Assembly (NCBI GenBank): GCA_028023455.1 | Contig: JAQFVV010006215.1 | Location: 11,267,524 to 11,331,523 of the forward strand | Source of the DNA: Epiperipatus broadwayi | Taxonomy: Eukaryota; Onychophora; Udeonychophora; Euonychophora; Peripatidae | Reading direction: 5' to 3' | Length of the DNA stretch: 64,000 nucleotides | The notes under the pieces: model-generated | What the model was told of the DNA's origin: nothing | The model's input: the letters and a program-made list of their open reading frames with translations, nothing else | Database searches by the model: none | Program-made: the position numbers and the translations under genes | In this document: piece by piece, positions 16,107 to 29,280 of the stretch | Layout of the letters: each line of letters opens with the position of its first letter | How positions within the stretch are numbered: the first letter of the stretch is position 1

Positions 16107-18537
16107 ATGAGAGATAATTTGGATACGATTGATTTGATTAAGGTAAAGAAATTAACTAAATTATGTTTACACATGGAAAAAATAAAAGGTCAAATATCAT
16201 ATTTAAATAATTGTAAATTACATAAGGTTATGCCTAAAGCATGTATAATTAATGTTAGAAGGAATAAGATCTCAAATAATAATAAATTAATATATAAATT
16301 GGAGAATTGTTTGTTGCAGATTTTTGTAAATGAAAAATATTACATTTTTAAAACAAGTTTGGATAGATTTAGAAGCTTAAATAAAATTATAAAATCAATA
16401 TTAAAAAGGATAAATGTCTGGGATAATTTCAAAGCTTTCTTAAATAATTATCGTAATAAATGGAATTATAAAATACACCTTAAATATATTTTAAAAATGG
16501 GAATGGCTGATTAATAAATTTTCCACTAATAAATTATGCAGATATGATAATATTCAGCAATCTTATAAGTCTATGGAATATAAAAAACATGTTTCAGACA
16601 ATTTTGTAAATTTAACGGACTATAAATTTTCACGTGAACAAAGTAATTTACTGAGTAAAAATCCATCATTTATCCCATTTATAGACAAAGATATAAAGAA
16701 GAGGATTATAACAGACATTGAATTGGCACATATTTCATACGGGGAGAAAAAGAAATTACAGTGTGTTTTAAATAGACATTTATACAACTTAATATTTCTA
16801 ATAAGGATTATAACTACAGGAAAATAATAAACGAAATTAGATATATGTGTAGTGGCTATGGGATTGTAATAAGTAAAGAAGATAAAGGTTGTCATTTTGT
16901 TGTAATATATATGCTAAGGACTATAATGATAGAATAGATAGTGTAATAAAAAATGAGGGGTATAGTAGATTATCTAAAGATCCTACAAATAATATAAAAA
17001 ATAAATATGTAAAATTGTTAAAAAAGATGAAGCTTAATAAGATTATAAGTGATAATCAATATTATTCTTTATATCCTAATTCATATGAGAACCCATATAT
17101 ATTTTGTAAGGTAAAAACGCATAAGGAAGATAACCCTTTAAGATTACTGTTTAATTTTAGCAATTTCATTTTACATAAATTTTGTAAATATTTAAACAAA
17201 TGGATAGTTGATATTATTGGTTATGGACAATATTGTATAAAAAAATACAGAGGCTATTATTGATAAATTAAATATGATGAATAGAAATAGAAATCACAGT
17301 ATCTTTGTGATGGACATAGAATCAATGTAACCTAATATCCCTAGAATTAAAAGTATTCATATTGTCATAAAGGCTTTATCTCTATATATCAATGATGATA
17401 GCATAATTAGTATTATAAATGAAGCATTGAACCTAATAAATAATAGTTTATATTTTAAATATAATAATGAATATTGGAGTATAAATAAGGGATGGGTAAT
17501 GGAATGTGCAATTAGTGGGCTTATGGCATCTATGTTTAATAATGACATGGAAATCAATATTATAAAAGGCAGTATAATTAAAAAAGAAGTACTACATTAT
17601 TTTAGATATGTAGATGATAGTTTGATAATTGGTAATAAGAGGGCAATATATAAATTATATAAACAATTTAATAATAATGTTGATAATATTAGGTTTACTA
17701 TGAAAGAAATTGATAATAAAATAAGGTATTTAGATATTGAAATTATTTTAAATTAAAATAATGATATTATAATTAAGCATTTTATTAAAGATTATAAATT
17801 AAGGAAAATTATATCAATTGATTCAAAACAACCATGGATACAAAAGATGAGTGTAATTAAGAATTTTAAATATAAGAACGATAGATTTAATACAGATAGA
17901 AATATTGCTATGTTACTGAAGAATAAATTTAAACAAACATATATGGGATATGGATATGCAGCACATAGTATTGACAATATATTTTCACAATATGGGGTAA
18001 ATAGCATGAATAATAATAGATGCAGGACTAATAAACAAAAGAAGTGGATAAAAATTTCATATTTGCCTAGTGTATATAATATATTAAACAAAAAAAGCAA
18101 AAATTATATAGATAAAAACATTAATGTGGGATGGGCTAATAGCAAAAATTTGGATAAATTGATAACTAATTGTAGCATGAAAGATTATATAAAATATAAG
18201 AGAGGAATGGTTTATAAAATTAGATGTAATTTTTGTAATATGGTTTACTATGGCCAGATATCAAAGCAATTGGGAGAAAGAGCTAAAGAACACAATGATG
18301 CTATTGCTAGAAAAGATGATAGATCTGCATTATATGTTCATTATTTGCAGTACAGACATAAAATAAATTGTATTAATAATATAAGTGTTCTTGATTATAT
18401 TAAAAATGTTAATAGACGTAAAATATATGAAACAAACTATATCATGTATAATAAAAACAACTGTATGAATATATACAAAACATCCATTAAGTTAAATAAT
18501 AAGTGGTTAATGGATAAAGAATGGATAATTAATTAAT
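16107..18537 (+). pseudogene. PLE1 right copy: near-full-length Penelope RT/endonuclease, broken
   Basis: The reading proceeds in several frames: N-terminal part (16107-16514), a segment with NLTDYKFSREQSNLLSKN (16573-16827), then KVKTHKEDNPLR (to 17263), resembling the PxxxGLPKxHK-type block of Penelope RTs. The palm follows: motif A as FVMDIESMYPNIP (about 17306), a motif-B-like GWVMECAISGLMAS (about 17491), motif C YFRYVDDSLII (about 17599) and RYLDIEI (about 17728). A TAA at about 17754 interrupts the RT tail. The endonuclease, with YKIRCNFCNMVYYGQ, runs to 18537. There are at least three frameshifts and one stop. The C-terminal endonuclease position matches canonical EN+ Penelope elements, not the permuted Naiad type. 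Confidence 0.85.
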
Positions 18538-18830
18538 TAATATATGTGGATATATATCCATTCAATATATATAATAGAGTAATTTTGTAGTAGAATTGAG
18601 AAAAAAAATCACGTAATAGATCGTGTCAGATATCCATTTGTTTATCTGTCTTCTCTCATGTATTGGTATAGATGTCGCTGTATGTGCTTTAAATCATGGA
18701 GACATATTGAAAAGGGCAAAAAACATAATTTGCCAAAAAAGGCTTTTCTATGATAATTTTTATAATTTGTAATCTTTGTTGCTTGTATATATGTATTTTT
18801 AAACATATTTGACTATTGTATATGCCAATT

Positions 18831-18970
18831 TGAAGCATCTTGATTTGAGAGTGTGAAGATATTACTCTTAATCCACTGTTTCCTTTTACAAATTAACTTA
18901 TGTGAAATCTTGCAATTTACATAAATGTGACAACAGTAATATCTTCACATTCTCAAATCAAGATGCTTCA
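18831..18970. repeat. Palindrome inside the PLE1 3' region
   Basis: Arms 18831-18861 and 18939-18970 are inverted complements (TGAAGCATCTTGATTTGAGA at the outer left). The left PLE1 copy lacks this block and has a different sequence there. A related AAGCATCTTGA palindrome sits inside the fold-back element at 35.2 kb. Confidence 0.65.
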
Positions 18971-19071
18971 GATTGGTCTATATAATTAAGAATTTAGGTT
19001 AAAGATAAGATGGCCATTCTTATCTTTATAAAGTCCCTATCTTGTACTGAGGTTTGAGAATTCCCTCTATA

Positions 19072-19492
19072 GTCAACAACTACATCATTTGGTTATTATA
19101 TAAATGTTTAAGTTGCAGACTTACTGTGAACTTAATAAATAATCAGAATGTTACATAATTCACATTCATACAATAAGTTTTGATTTTAATTAAAAAGTTC
19201 AAAATTTTTACAAAATGTACAGAAGTCTACTGAATAGATTAAACAATATAATGCTAGAATTGGTATTGCAAAATGAAAGTTGACATGAAGTCTGAAATGA
19301 GAGGAGATATAGATTGTAAAATTTATGGAGAATAAAAAGAACCGGAGTGTTATTTTAAATAACTAAATAAAATGAATTTCAAAACAATAATATACTTAAC
19401 CTATTCAGTGGTAAAGATATTTATTTATTAATCAGGTAAATATTTGGAAACCAGGCACTTTTTGCAAACTTGGAGCTTAATTGTAAGTATAG
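19072..19492. other. AT-rich non-coding DNA
   Basis: No feature is supported between PLE1 and the next fold-back repeat. Confidence 0.5.
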
Positions 19493-19668
19493 TGGATTTG
19501 AACTGAGATTTTTAAGCACCCTTCAACTATCCACACTATCTCTTACAACTGATACACATAAGCACCCTTCAACTATAATTAATCACCAATATATGTATTT
19601 CATGCTAAACCAGAACTCATCAGTTGGTCCAGATGGTTGAAGGGTGCTTGAAAATCTGAGCTCAAATT
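19493..19668. mobile_element. Family D fold-back repeat with hammerhead
   Basis: Inverted arms begin with TTTGAACTGAGATTTTTAAG (left) and end with its relative CTGAGCTCAAATTT (right). The block AAGCACCCTTCAACTAT occurs twice on the left. Between them lies a minus-strand hammerhead. A related copy occurs at about 54.9-55.4 kb, sharing CCAATATATGTATTT and CAGTTGGTCCAG. No protein is encoded. Confidence 0.7.
19585..19630 (-). ncRNA. Type I hammerhead ribozyme, family D
   Basis: On the minus strand: helix I 5' ACCAA, core CTGATGA, stem II GTTCTG/GTT/TAGCAT-type hairpin with one mismatch, core GAA, stem III ATA-CA-TAT, cleavage base A, helix I 3' TTGGT. Helix I gives five uninterrupted pairs, stem III three pairs with a two-base loop, and both conserved core strands are perfect. 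The cleavage triplet ATA satisfies the NUH rule. This is the cleanest hammerhead in the window by secondary structure. Confidence 0.78.
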
Positions 19669-20941
19669 TCCTATATTTATTAATGAAATGTAAGAATTGT
19701 CCAGATGCAAATCTAGAGAAACAATAAAGGAAAGACTAGTAACAATTGATATAAGTCATCTGTAGATATATTCTGATGCATATAAACTAGAACTTTCAAA
19801 TTATTTTAAAATCTTAAAATTTTTTGAAAATGCTTCAAACTAACAATAAGAAAATAGTACATACTTTATTAAAAAACAGTCTTATAAGAGCAAGGCATCA
19901 AAAATTAGAAATTCCATACTGATTTATTTTATTGAGATAAAAATGTTTGTGGAAATAAGAATATGAAATCATTTTAAAATAAAGATATTTAAAAAGAACA
20001 AAATCTCAAAAATTCTACAAAATAGTATTAAAAACAGTCAATAATAATATATGATTATGAAATGTTCTGATGCATTTAAATTACACAAGTTTAGGTTGTG
20101 TGTTTTAAAAATCAAGTAATTCTTCTGTTTTTTTAATTACATCTTTAAAAGATGCAGAAAACAGATAAGCGATTATAATTTTTGCTATACTTAAATAAAT
20201 GAATAATGATCATTTTAATAGTTGATGTAGCAATTGGATATTCATTTCATAAATATATTTGTAGAAAAGAATATATATATATATATATATATATATTTAG
20301 TAGTGTCCCTAAAGTCAGTCAATTGGGTGTATGCCAGAAGACTAGTGGAGCCCTGCACTAAGCTATCTTATTTTAATCAATAACATAATATATACATTGC
20401 ACATTAATAAAATAGACCAAGGGATAGATATTTGATGAAAGTTCTTATCCACAAAGCTAAAGCTTACTTTTGAAATAAAGTGCATAAAATTTCAGATATG
20501 CCTCACCATTTGAACCACTGCTGAGTCGGAAAGTAGTTAAGCTTGAAATAATAAAAAAACTATTTAAGATCCACAATGGCACAAGAAACATTATCCAACC
20601 TAACATTATTTTCCATAGAAAATAAATTATGCAAAGACTTAAATTTAAGTGAGATAATATATAAATTTGCTGCAATTAAAGCAAGGAAAATAAAGTTATA
20701 TTAATTTTGTTTTTCATTTATATTAATGTTAATGTGTTATAAGTTAAGTATTATTATTTAGATAAGAATAAATGTTGTATATGTTCCTTTCTTGTATTAG
20801 AAATTTTATTTATTTATTTACTTTTTTAGTTACTGGAACTCTACTTCATATTTGTGCTGAAGCCTCAAAAGCCAAAGGGTGACACCGTATACAGTAATAA
20901 TTAGAAAATCTTCATTAATATAAATGTAACAAAATATATGC

Positions 20942-20973
<32 letters not shown>

Positions 20974-22084
20974 GCTTTATGAAGTATCTAATAAATAATA
21001 TAAATTACAGTGCCTTGATGTATTTTTAGTTACTTCTATACTTTCATAAAAAAGGACACTGATTTTTTTTGTTAATAACATTATTGTATGTAGTTAGCAA
21101 TGTACAACACCTCTTATTTTTTCTCTATTTTCTTACTCTACACAAATCATTTTAATTCTTTGCAGATGTGAATCAAAAATGTGTCTATATAGATTCTTTT
21201 TGTGATCAAGAAATACTGACATATGTGCAGAATTTTCCTTAGCTCTACTGCATAAATATTTATGCTAATTCTAGTTGTTATATTAACTCAGAATGTGCTG
21301 TAATATATCACAATACCTCCTAGGCCATTGCATTGAGCAGCATATACCATTTGTGGAAATTCTGCTTTATCAACTTTATCTTTTGTATTATTAATCAGTT
21401 TATATAATAATATTCTTTAAGCTTTCTGAAATAACCAGGTACTATCTAAGAATTATAATTCAAGTCAAAAAGTAACATACATGGGCTCAGTAACTTTAGG
21501 CACATGAAATAATATATGTATGTGCTCAGTATCTTTAGGTATATGAAATATATTTTTTGCACCAAAAATGAAGATTGAATCATATTATATTCCTGTTATT
21601 ATTTTAACATATAGGTGCATATCTAATTAATTCATGCTAACTTGGAAATTTTACTATTCAGTTAATATGTGATTACTAGCCAGATTAGTTATGGGCCAAC
21701 TTTCTAAAAAGAAAATATGAGCTTGCTTAGAAAATCTTTAGGTACTTGAAAAAATAGTTTTATCTGTATCCAATTTCAGATGATGAATGTGATAAATAAA
21801 TCTACTAAATATCATACTATGAAGCTTTGGAAATTGAAATCAAGCTTTTATTTCAGTCAATTATTCAAAATTAAAATAAAACACAGGAACAAAGAAATAT
21901 GATTTTGAAACATCACTTTCTCATCAGCTGTACTAGGTCCAAATGTTATATTTCAATTCACAATACCAAACATTTCTAATATTTATTAAAATTTACCCAT
22001 TATTTTTATAATATAATGGGAAAGCATCTATAGTCACATGAGAGAGAGAGAGAGAGACAAGCAAAAATCAGTGGCCACCTAAAC
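19669..22084. other. AT-rich non-coding DNA with TA tracts
   Basis: TA tracts lie at about 20271-20296 and 20947-20972, and a short GA tract at about 22041-22056. No gene is recognised. Confidence 0.5.
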
Positions 22085-22089
22085 ATTAT

Positions 22090-22125
22090 TTTATGAGCAA
22101 GCATATGAAATGGTGGTCATATGAT
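22090..22125 (+). repeat. Short relic of the family A tail
   Basis: GAGCAAGCATATGAAATGGT followed by GGTCATATGATG matches the conserved 3' tail of family A (GCAAGCATAAGAAATGGTGATCATGTGATG in the full copies). Nothing else of the family is visible here. Confidence 0.45.
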
Positions 22126-25100
22126 GAAAAAGTTACATTATTAAAGTTTTTTGTGTGTTATGGATTAGCCTTATGTTTTTGCCAATTTTAATAATTTAGA
22201 AGTGACTTTTTATATATCATTTTTAGCGTTTTTTTTAATCTAAAGAAATAAATTAATAAACATAATCTTTAAAGGCACACACAAAAACAATATCATTCCA
22301 CTTAAAGCAGATATTGTTATTGTTAAAGAAATATAAATAATAAACATTATGATAATAGTCAATGTGATATTAGTTTAAATATAGGAAATAACGATATCTC
22401 AAAATTATATGTACTTTTGAATAAACAGTTGATGTTTTTAAATGACTAATGTTGTATATATCATGATAAAAAAATTAACATAAACAAATTGTAACATGTT
22501 GTATATTAATTTTCTTTGGAAATATTTTTTTTAATTGTCCATTTTATGTTTGAATTTTAGCCATAAGTATGGCACAATAAAACTCAATTAGCTAATTTTG
22601 TAAATTTAAATTGAACTCCATTCTCTGTCAATGTTGGGTTTGTTTATTTACATATTTAATGATAGAATTGCTTGATACATATATTTAAACCTTCTATTTC
22701 ATAATGCTTTATTGCATCATATGAATAAAGACATCTGCAAAAGCAAATGATTCCCAGGAAATGCTTTATACTGAACTGACACTCTTCAATTGGCTCAGGT
22801 AAAAATATCTTTAAAATGACTTCATCATTTGTCAGTATTTATCTATATCAAATTTATACAATTTGTTTTACAAGTGTTAAACTTCCTCCACTCATATTTT
22901 TAACACCATTTACTTTAGATAAATACATTAATAATTATTTTTAATTTTAAGGATAGATATTAATTTTTAAATGAAGTTGAAGTTTCTATTTGGGCTAGTA
23001 TTGATATGATAATATCCCTTGAAATAAATAATTGACAAACATTATTAATATATTTATCTAAAAGAAATAGTATCAAAAATATGATATGTACGTATAGTAT
23101 TTAAAATTGTTTTGTATATCAACTTGTTATTTCGCTCTGAAATAATAATCGCTAAAACTGTCAATAAATAACTCTCTACTTTATCTGGCAAAAGACGACG
23201 CCTACTACAAGATTTTAATTAGTATATTAACCGTATTTTTATTATTTATTTTGTTTAAAAGTATTTCAAAATTAAAATCATTGAAGGATTATCAGAATGT
23301 AGTTAGTACAAATATTTAAGTACGGTAAACTTCAATAACAATTTTAACTTGAGATCACACTGTATTTGAAATCACTAATAGAAAAGAGCAAAATGAAAAC
23401 ACTCATTTTAGAGAAATTACTTTATTTACTTGCATTTACTTGCTCATTAATGAATAATTAATACACGTTACACTTCAAATGTAATAATTTACTTATATGT
23501 ACGAGTTTGGATATCCATGAGAGAAAAGCGATATAGCAACAAGAAAAAAAAAAGATATTCCTTTTCGTGAAAATAATAGATCGCTAAGTCGTATTAAAAA
23601 AGAAACTACTTATTAACTTTATTGGATACTTTTATTTTTTTGTGAGAGAATCTACATATATACGCATCGATAAACTATCTAGAAGAAACTATATTTTAAT
23701 TAGCGTATTCTATTTACTGAAATGTCCAAATTCGTAAGACCAGCTAGAAAAAGAACAATAAAAATGGATTGCTAGATTCAAACACGTTGATGACTGTTTC
23801 CTAAAGACCATGGATTTAAATTGAAATCATCTAATGAATAAAAATCATGATTTTCAGCACATTATAAATTCAATCTTGCTTTTAGAAAATAGTCATTCAA
23901 ATTGTCATTCGAATTTGGAACATAGCATATTAAACAAAATAATCACAAGTATATTAGGAGTAAAGTGTTGGCTGTTATAAATAAAATAAAATACCAACTT
24001 CATAAAAGCCAAATTATCTTTCAACAACTATCCTAAGAATTATTCACTAAAAGAAAAGAACAAAATACAGAATATCAACTATACCAAGCTTTAGTCATGA
24101 GACCGTAATGCCACCTACCAGACGTAATAGTTTGTTATATCCTATTGGAAACATACTTATTTCACACATATTGGAAATCTAATTCCTATATTATGATGTT
24201 TGTGGATAACACAGTAAATAGAAGAATACTTATAGCTGATATTAAAAACAATTATGATAATACAATCTTATTAGATAACACAGGAATCAGTGATTATTGA
24301 AATTTACCTTTGAATAGATTCATATACATATTGAAAGTGGAGTACATAATTATCAACCATCTACTATATACATAAAGGACTTAGAACACTAAAATATTAT
24401 GAAATAGATCATAACTGGATTAACCCAGGGACTTCATTTTGGATACTTACACATTCTATTACTTTATCCAGTATCATGAATATTTAAATATATCTTCAAG
24501 TTTTTGTTTTAAATTTTATTTGAATTATGTTATATACAACTGTTGAAGAATGATTTCATATATAGTGTTATGTAATTAAATGAAGCTGTCTTAAACTACA
24601 AAAGGATTAATAATTATTGAATGATAGTTGCCAAGATAATTTAATTAGGTTTAATCCCTAATATAGACTATAAGTTAATGATTTCAGTACTAAATTATTA
24701 TCAGCAAAATTAAGCTGAACATGTATCTTCCTTTGATTCAAGATAAATATCTTGTTTAACATTGACCGTAGTGTAATTATACACATACTAGTTATTATAA
24801 GCCAATGTTATTTTAATATGCAATTTCATGACCTATACTCTAGTTACCAATGTAAATAAAATATTTACATATTAAATGAAAACCTAGTTCTAGTTATTTC
24901 ATTTTATATTACTCAGATAGATTCATACAACTGAACACCAATTCATATCACCAGACATATTTACTGATGGTAGATTTAGTCATAAGAACTAACAATATTT
25001 ACCTACCAAATAAATTCAGATTGTGATCGTGTGAGTGAGGAAATTAGGTTTTCATACATTATGCATTCGATTTTATTGCCATCAAGCAGCATTATGTGGT

Positions 25101-26199
25101 ATTAAATTGCAAATTCCATAAATATTAATAAAGTCTTTAGCTCATGGTCCACATAAATTATAGATTTCTCACTATTTAAATTAACTATGCATATACCATA
25201 ACTAATTACATAATTGATGCACTAGATGGCTGTACATTCTAATATTGTTATAAATAAGAGCATTTAAGCATTAACAATTATTACATTATTTAACTAAAAT
25301 ATAAGATGTTAAATATAAAAACCAAATTTTGAATTGTAAATATGACAATATAGGCCTCACTTGACTGGTTTTGGAAAAAACATTAATCAATATCTGTTCC
25401 AAGATGTAACCTCACTAACCAATAAATCAGAATGGATTATTATTAATATTAAATAGATTTTACTAGCTTTATTTTAAAGTATGAAAGATGAAGTACACAC
25501 AGTCATCCCTAGAGTTAGAAATTACATATTCACAAACAGAAATGCAATAAATTTTCACATTATAAACAAAGCAATTATAAAAAGGAAAACATTAAATCAG
25601 AATAATGGTATTTTTCATTTACCCCTATGATCAAAAAGAGTATTTAATTAGCCTATGACTTAAACTCTCAAGGTTTTCCTGATTATATCACATATTATAA
25701 GATTAACATCATGCAAAATTCATAATCCTAACAATATATTAATTAACAATACACTAAATTATCCACAGTGATTAGCAAGAAGTGAAGCTGGTAAATGTAA
25801 AAGTCTTAGCTCTTAACTCACAACATAGATCAAGCAAGGCAAATCATATATAGTGAGAGATTTTTCAAAAGTCATTTGAGATAAACTATTAAAATCTGGC
25901 ATTATCCTCCACAATATGACATAAGTAATTGACATATAACCAAGAGCAAATATAAGTTGTTCAATTATAGAAATCTAAGTACATCCACAAAATTTGTGTC
26001 ATCAGAATTTCATTGCAAAATTTTGTTTCATTCTAAATGGAATAAAATTTAGTCATATACAGACATATACATATAATGACAAACAATATCCTAAAATTTC
26101 TCAAAATGAATTTTAAAAATTTTATTTCATGAAAATTTAGTAAAAATAGAAAATCAGTTTTCAGCATGACCATTACATTTTCCTCTATGGTGAATACCT
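22126..26199. other. AT-rich non-coding DNA
   Basis: About 4 kb without a supported gene. A fragment near 23750-24250 gives short peptide runs that loosely recall RT sequence, but not enough to call. Confidence 0.5.
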
Positions 26200-26262
26200 C
26201 ATGTATCAGGAAAAACTTTTTTTTTTTACTTGAGGTTCATAGACAGAAAAGTTTGCCACCCC
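26170..26262. mobile_element. Possible hAT transposon end
   Basis: GTTTGCCACCCCTGG at about 26248-26262 is the kind of terminal inverted repeat seen at hAT element ends (CAGGGGTGGCAAAC in reverse). The matching opposite end was not found nearby, so this is a relic or solo end. Confidence 0.35.
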
Positions 26263-27901
26263 TGGTTTATACTAAAAAAAAATGTGACGTTTTTTGATTG
26301 CAAGAAAATATTTGTAAATTTTATATTTATTTAAAGCTTATTACTGTATCAGTTTTAAAATAATTATTATTTTTTAAAGCTTAAATATCAAAAAATAGTT
26401 TAATATAAAATGCTTTTTATATACAACAACAATAAAAATTGAATATAAATCAACTTAATTGTAGCAATAGGTTTGACTTAAATTGTATTTACTAGAGTTT
26501 ATTTATGAAAATAGAAAGATCTTAACTGAAAGTACAATGAATAAAATACACGAAAACCTTTTATAAAATAATGTCTGTCTGAATGATGCATCAACAGACG
26601 TCTTTTTTTAAAAAACTGTAGTGAAATAAGAACCCAATGATTATTCAAAATCTGCTTACGTTTTATTGTGCTAAAAATTTAAAAGAAATTTAGATTTGAC
26701 TCTAAAAAGTATTTAAAACATTTATTTATTTATTTGTTTGTTTTTACATCACTTTTGCAATTATTCGATTATCAAAATATTTAACAAAGAAAAAAGTAGG
26801 ATAAAGTTAACCTTTATAGTATAGTATAAGGCATTTTCGTTATTTATTCCAGCATATAAAATTCTATTGTGATAAAAAAAATACCTTGCCTTATTTTCAA
26901 TTCTTTCTATGATACTATTGTAAGAAATCATGCCATTTCACCATTTTAACTTTTCAAATAGTTGATTAGTATAAAAGCTTAGTAAATTTAATTTGAAATC
27001 AATATAGAATAATTAGTTTGGAAATACACGATTAAATCTGTTCTACTTATTTAACTTCCTTTGCCCCGCCTATTTGTTACTTCATCTGCCTATCTTCATG
27101 TATATCAATTGATCTATTTACTTTTATATATATATTAATGTTATAAAAATATACAGATTTGTAAGGGGATACGTAAGTACTAATAATCATCCCTTCTTAT
27201 ACTGAATACAATAAGAGAGCAGAAAATCAACATTGGGAACTAATGTAAGTAATATATATTTCAACAGTTATCCTCTGTGACTATATTTAATATGAAATCT
27301 TAGATTAATCATTATCAAGCCAATGCCAAACTTTGGAAAAAATATTCTTAAAAAAACTCACCAATATTTTCCTACGAATGTATAAGTATAAGTGCTAAAA
27401 TAATTATAAAATTAGCATATATAAAAAAGACTGAAATCATTATATTAAGGCCAATCATTATCAATGCTCAAAACTATCTGGTATTATGAATGAATTGGCA
27501 TAAATTAACTAGTAATCATCATAAAATTTATAAATAAAGTGAATAAACTTTAAAGATGATTATTAATGTTATCTAAATAGTTCTAAAGACAATTATACAG
27601 ATGTCCAAATACACGAATAATCTGGAACTAGAATTGGGATCGTGGGGACTTTGGTGATAATGAAGAAGACGAAATACATTTAATCTATTTTAGTATTAAA
27701 TAACTTTACAGAAATAATTTAAAACAGAAAATAATTAATTTACTGATCAATTAAAAGTAGTAGTAATAATAAAAAATATACACAGTATTATTTTTGATTT
27801 TAATTTATAAATATTAAACATTTCCATCAATTGACAAACAAATTATATATGTAACATTATTTAAATTGTATTTTACAGATATTGAAAATGGTCCTAACTA
27901 G

Positions 27902-27934
<33 letters not shown>

Positions 27935-28597
27935 ATATGAGCACACAAAAATGCATTTATAATAATATAAAATATTCCAATCATTAATAAAACAAAATTC
28001 TATTTTAACAAAATTTAAATAGTTAAATGTTAAATGTATATATAATATGAGCACACATGTGCATATTAATATAAAAATATTTCAATTCTAAATATTAATT
28101 TTCTTTTAAACTTATTCTGAACATTATCTTAAATTGACTTGACTTAAAATATGAAGTTTCATTTGTCATAAAACATACACATACATGTACAATTACAATT
28201 TTATTGTATATGGCGTAACAATTTTTTTAACACATATATACCTAGAGGTAATATATCTCCTGAAGGTTTTTTAATTATCAGTTATTTTTTAACTTCATGC
28301 TGGGAACTTTTTCTCACTAACTAAATAATTTATTTAGTTTATTCAAAAGTTGTTTACTTTTAAAACAAATCACTACAATAGAGATTAAATACTTTTTCTT
28401 TTGGATAATAAATAAAAATAAATTTTCATTAACAACCAGAATTAGTGTTTGAAATATTACCAATATATATTTTAATCACTAACCAATTTTTTTCATCTGT
28501 GTTTCATATATCTGTAAAAATGTCAGAAGCAGCAGAAGAGGGACTATATGGCCAGCTCTTTTTACTTATATATATATATATATATATATAAAAAGAG

Positions 28598-28636
<39 letters not shown>

Positions 28637-29280
28637 AGATTCTTTTGTATACATTTCTATACATGTCTATCATAGCTCCATGCATACAATTGGAATCTTT
28701 TAGTATTAGTCTTGCTTCTCATACAGATTGTCAGTATGACATGTCATAATTATAAGATATATAAAATAAATGCTGGTTCTTTCAACTCTTTGAAAACTCA
28801 AATTCAACCAATTTTGAGGCCAGCAGTAACTGACATTTTTTTGAAGCTGCCTAATCACATTAGTCAAAACTCGATTTATAGTGGATACAATGAAATTTAC
28901 AAACAGAGGATTAAGAAAATATATTTTATTCTTAATTAATAAAAAAAAGTATAATTAAATTATAACTAATCTTTTTTAATGATATTAATCAAAATCAAAA
29001 ACAACTTAATTAAGAAATTAATTCTTTAAATAAAAACACATCAGAATAAATTCTATAATTACATTTATATATCTCTCAAAGTAAACACTTTTATTTTATA
29101 CAAAAAAGTTTTCTTCATTGTCATATCTAAGTTTTATATTTTTGTGAAAATCCAAAGTAAACCAAATAAAGTATTTGTAGCAAATGAGACTTTTTAAATT
29201 TAATTTTAAATAATTTGTAGTGTTTCAAAAATATTAATAAATATCATTACTTAATCAATATTTTATTTTATTACAAAAAC
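26263..29280. other. AT-rich non-coding DNA
   Basis: It contains an (AC)n tract at 27901-27921 and a TA hairpin at 28569-28634. A 75-residue open frame at 28712-28939 shows no recognisable domain. Confidence 0.5.
28555..28634. repeat. (TA)n tract with an AGCTCTTTTTA / TAAAAAGAGCT hairpin
   Basis: AGCTCTTTTTA plus a TA run is mirrored by TAAAAAGAGCT plus a second TA run, so the tract can form a cruciform-like hairpin. Confidence 0.7.

Larger units (their letters stand above)
14595..19071. mobile_element. PLE1: head-to-head pair of Penelope-like elements
   Basis: The left copy (about 14595-16098, minus strand) is the reverse complement of the 3' half of the right copy (16099-19071, plus strand). 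The 5' ends abut at 16098/16099, so the element has long inverted ends. Both copies encode the C-terminal GIY-YIG endonuclease, and the right copy also carries the N-terminal region and the reverse transcriptase. An inverted 5'-truncated partner upstream of a longer copy is a known Penelope arrangement. Both copies are disabled by frameshifts or stops, although the two remain very similar, which suggests fairly recent decay. No target duplication was identified. Confidence 0.85.

Noticed and set aside
23750-24550. RT-like peptide ARFKHVDDCFL and neighbouring runs
   Set aside because: A single short motif with stops all around and no consistent flanking RT or endonuclease blocks.
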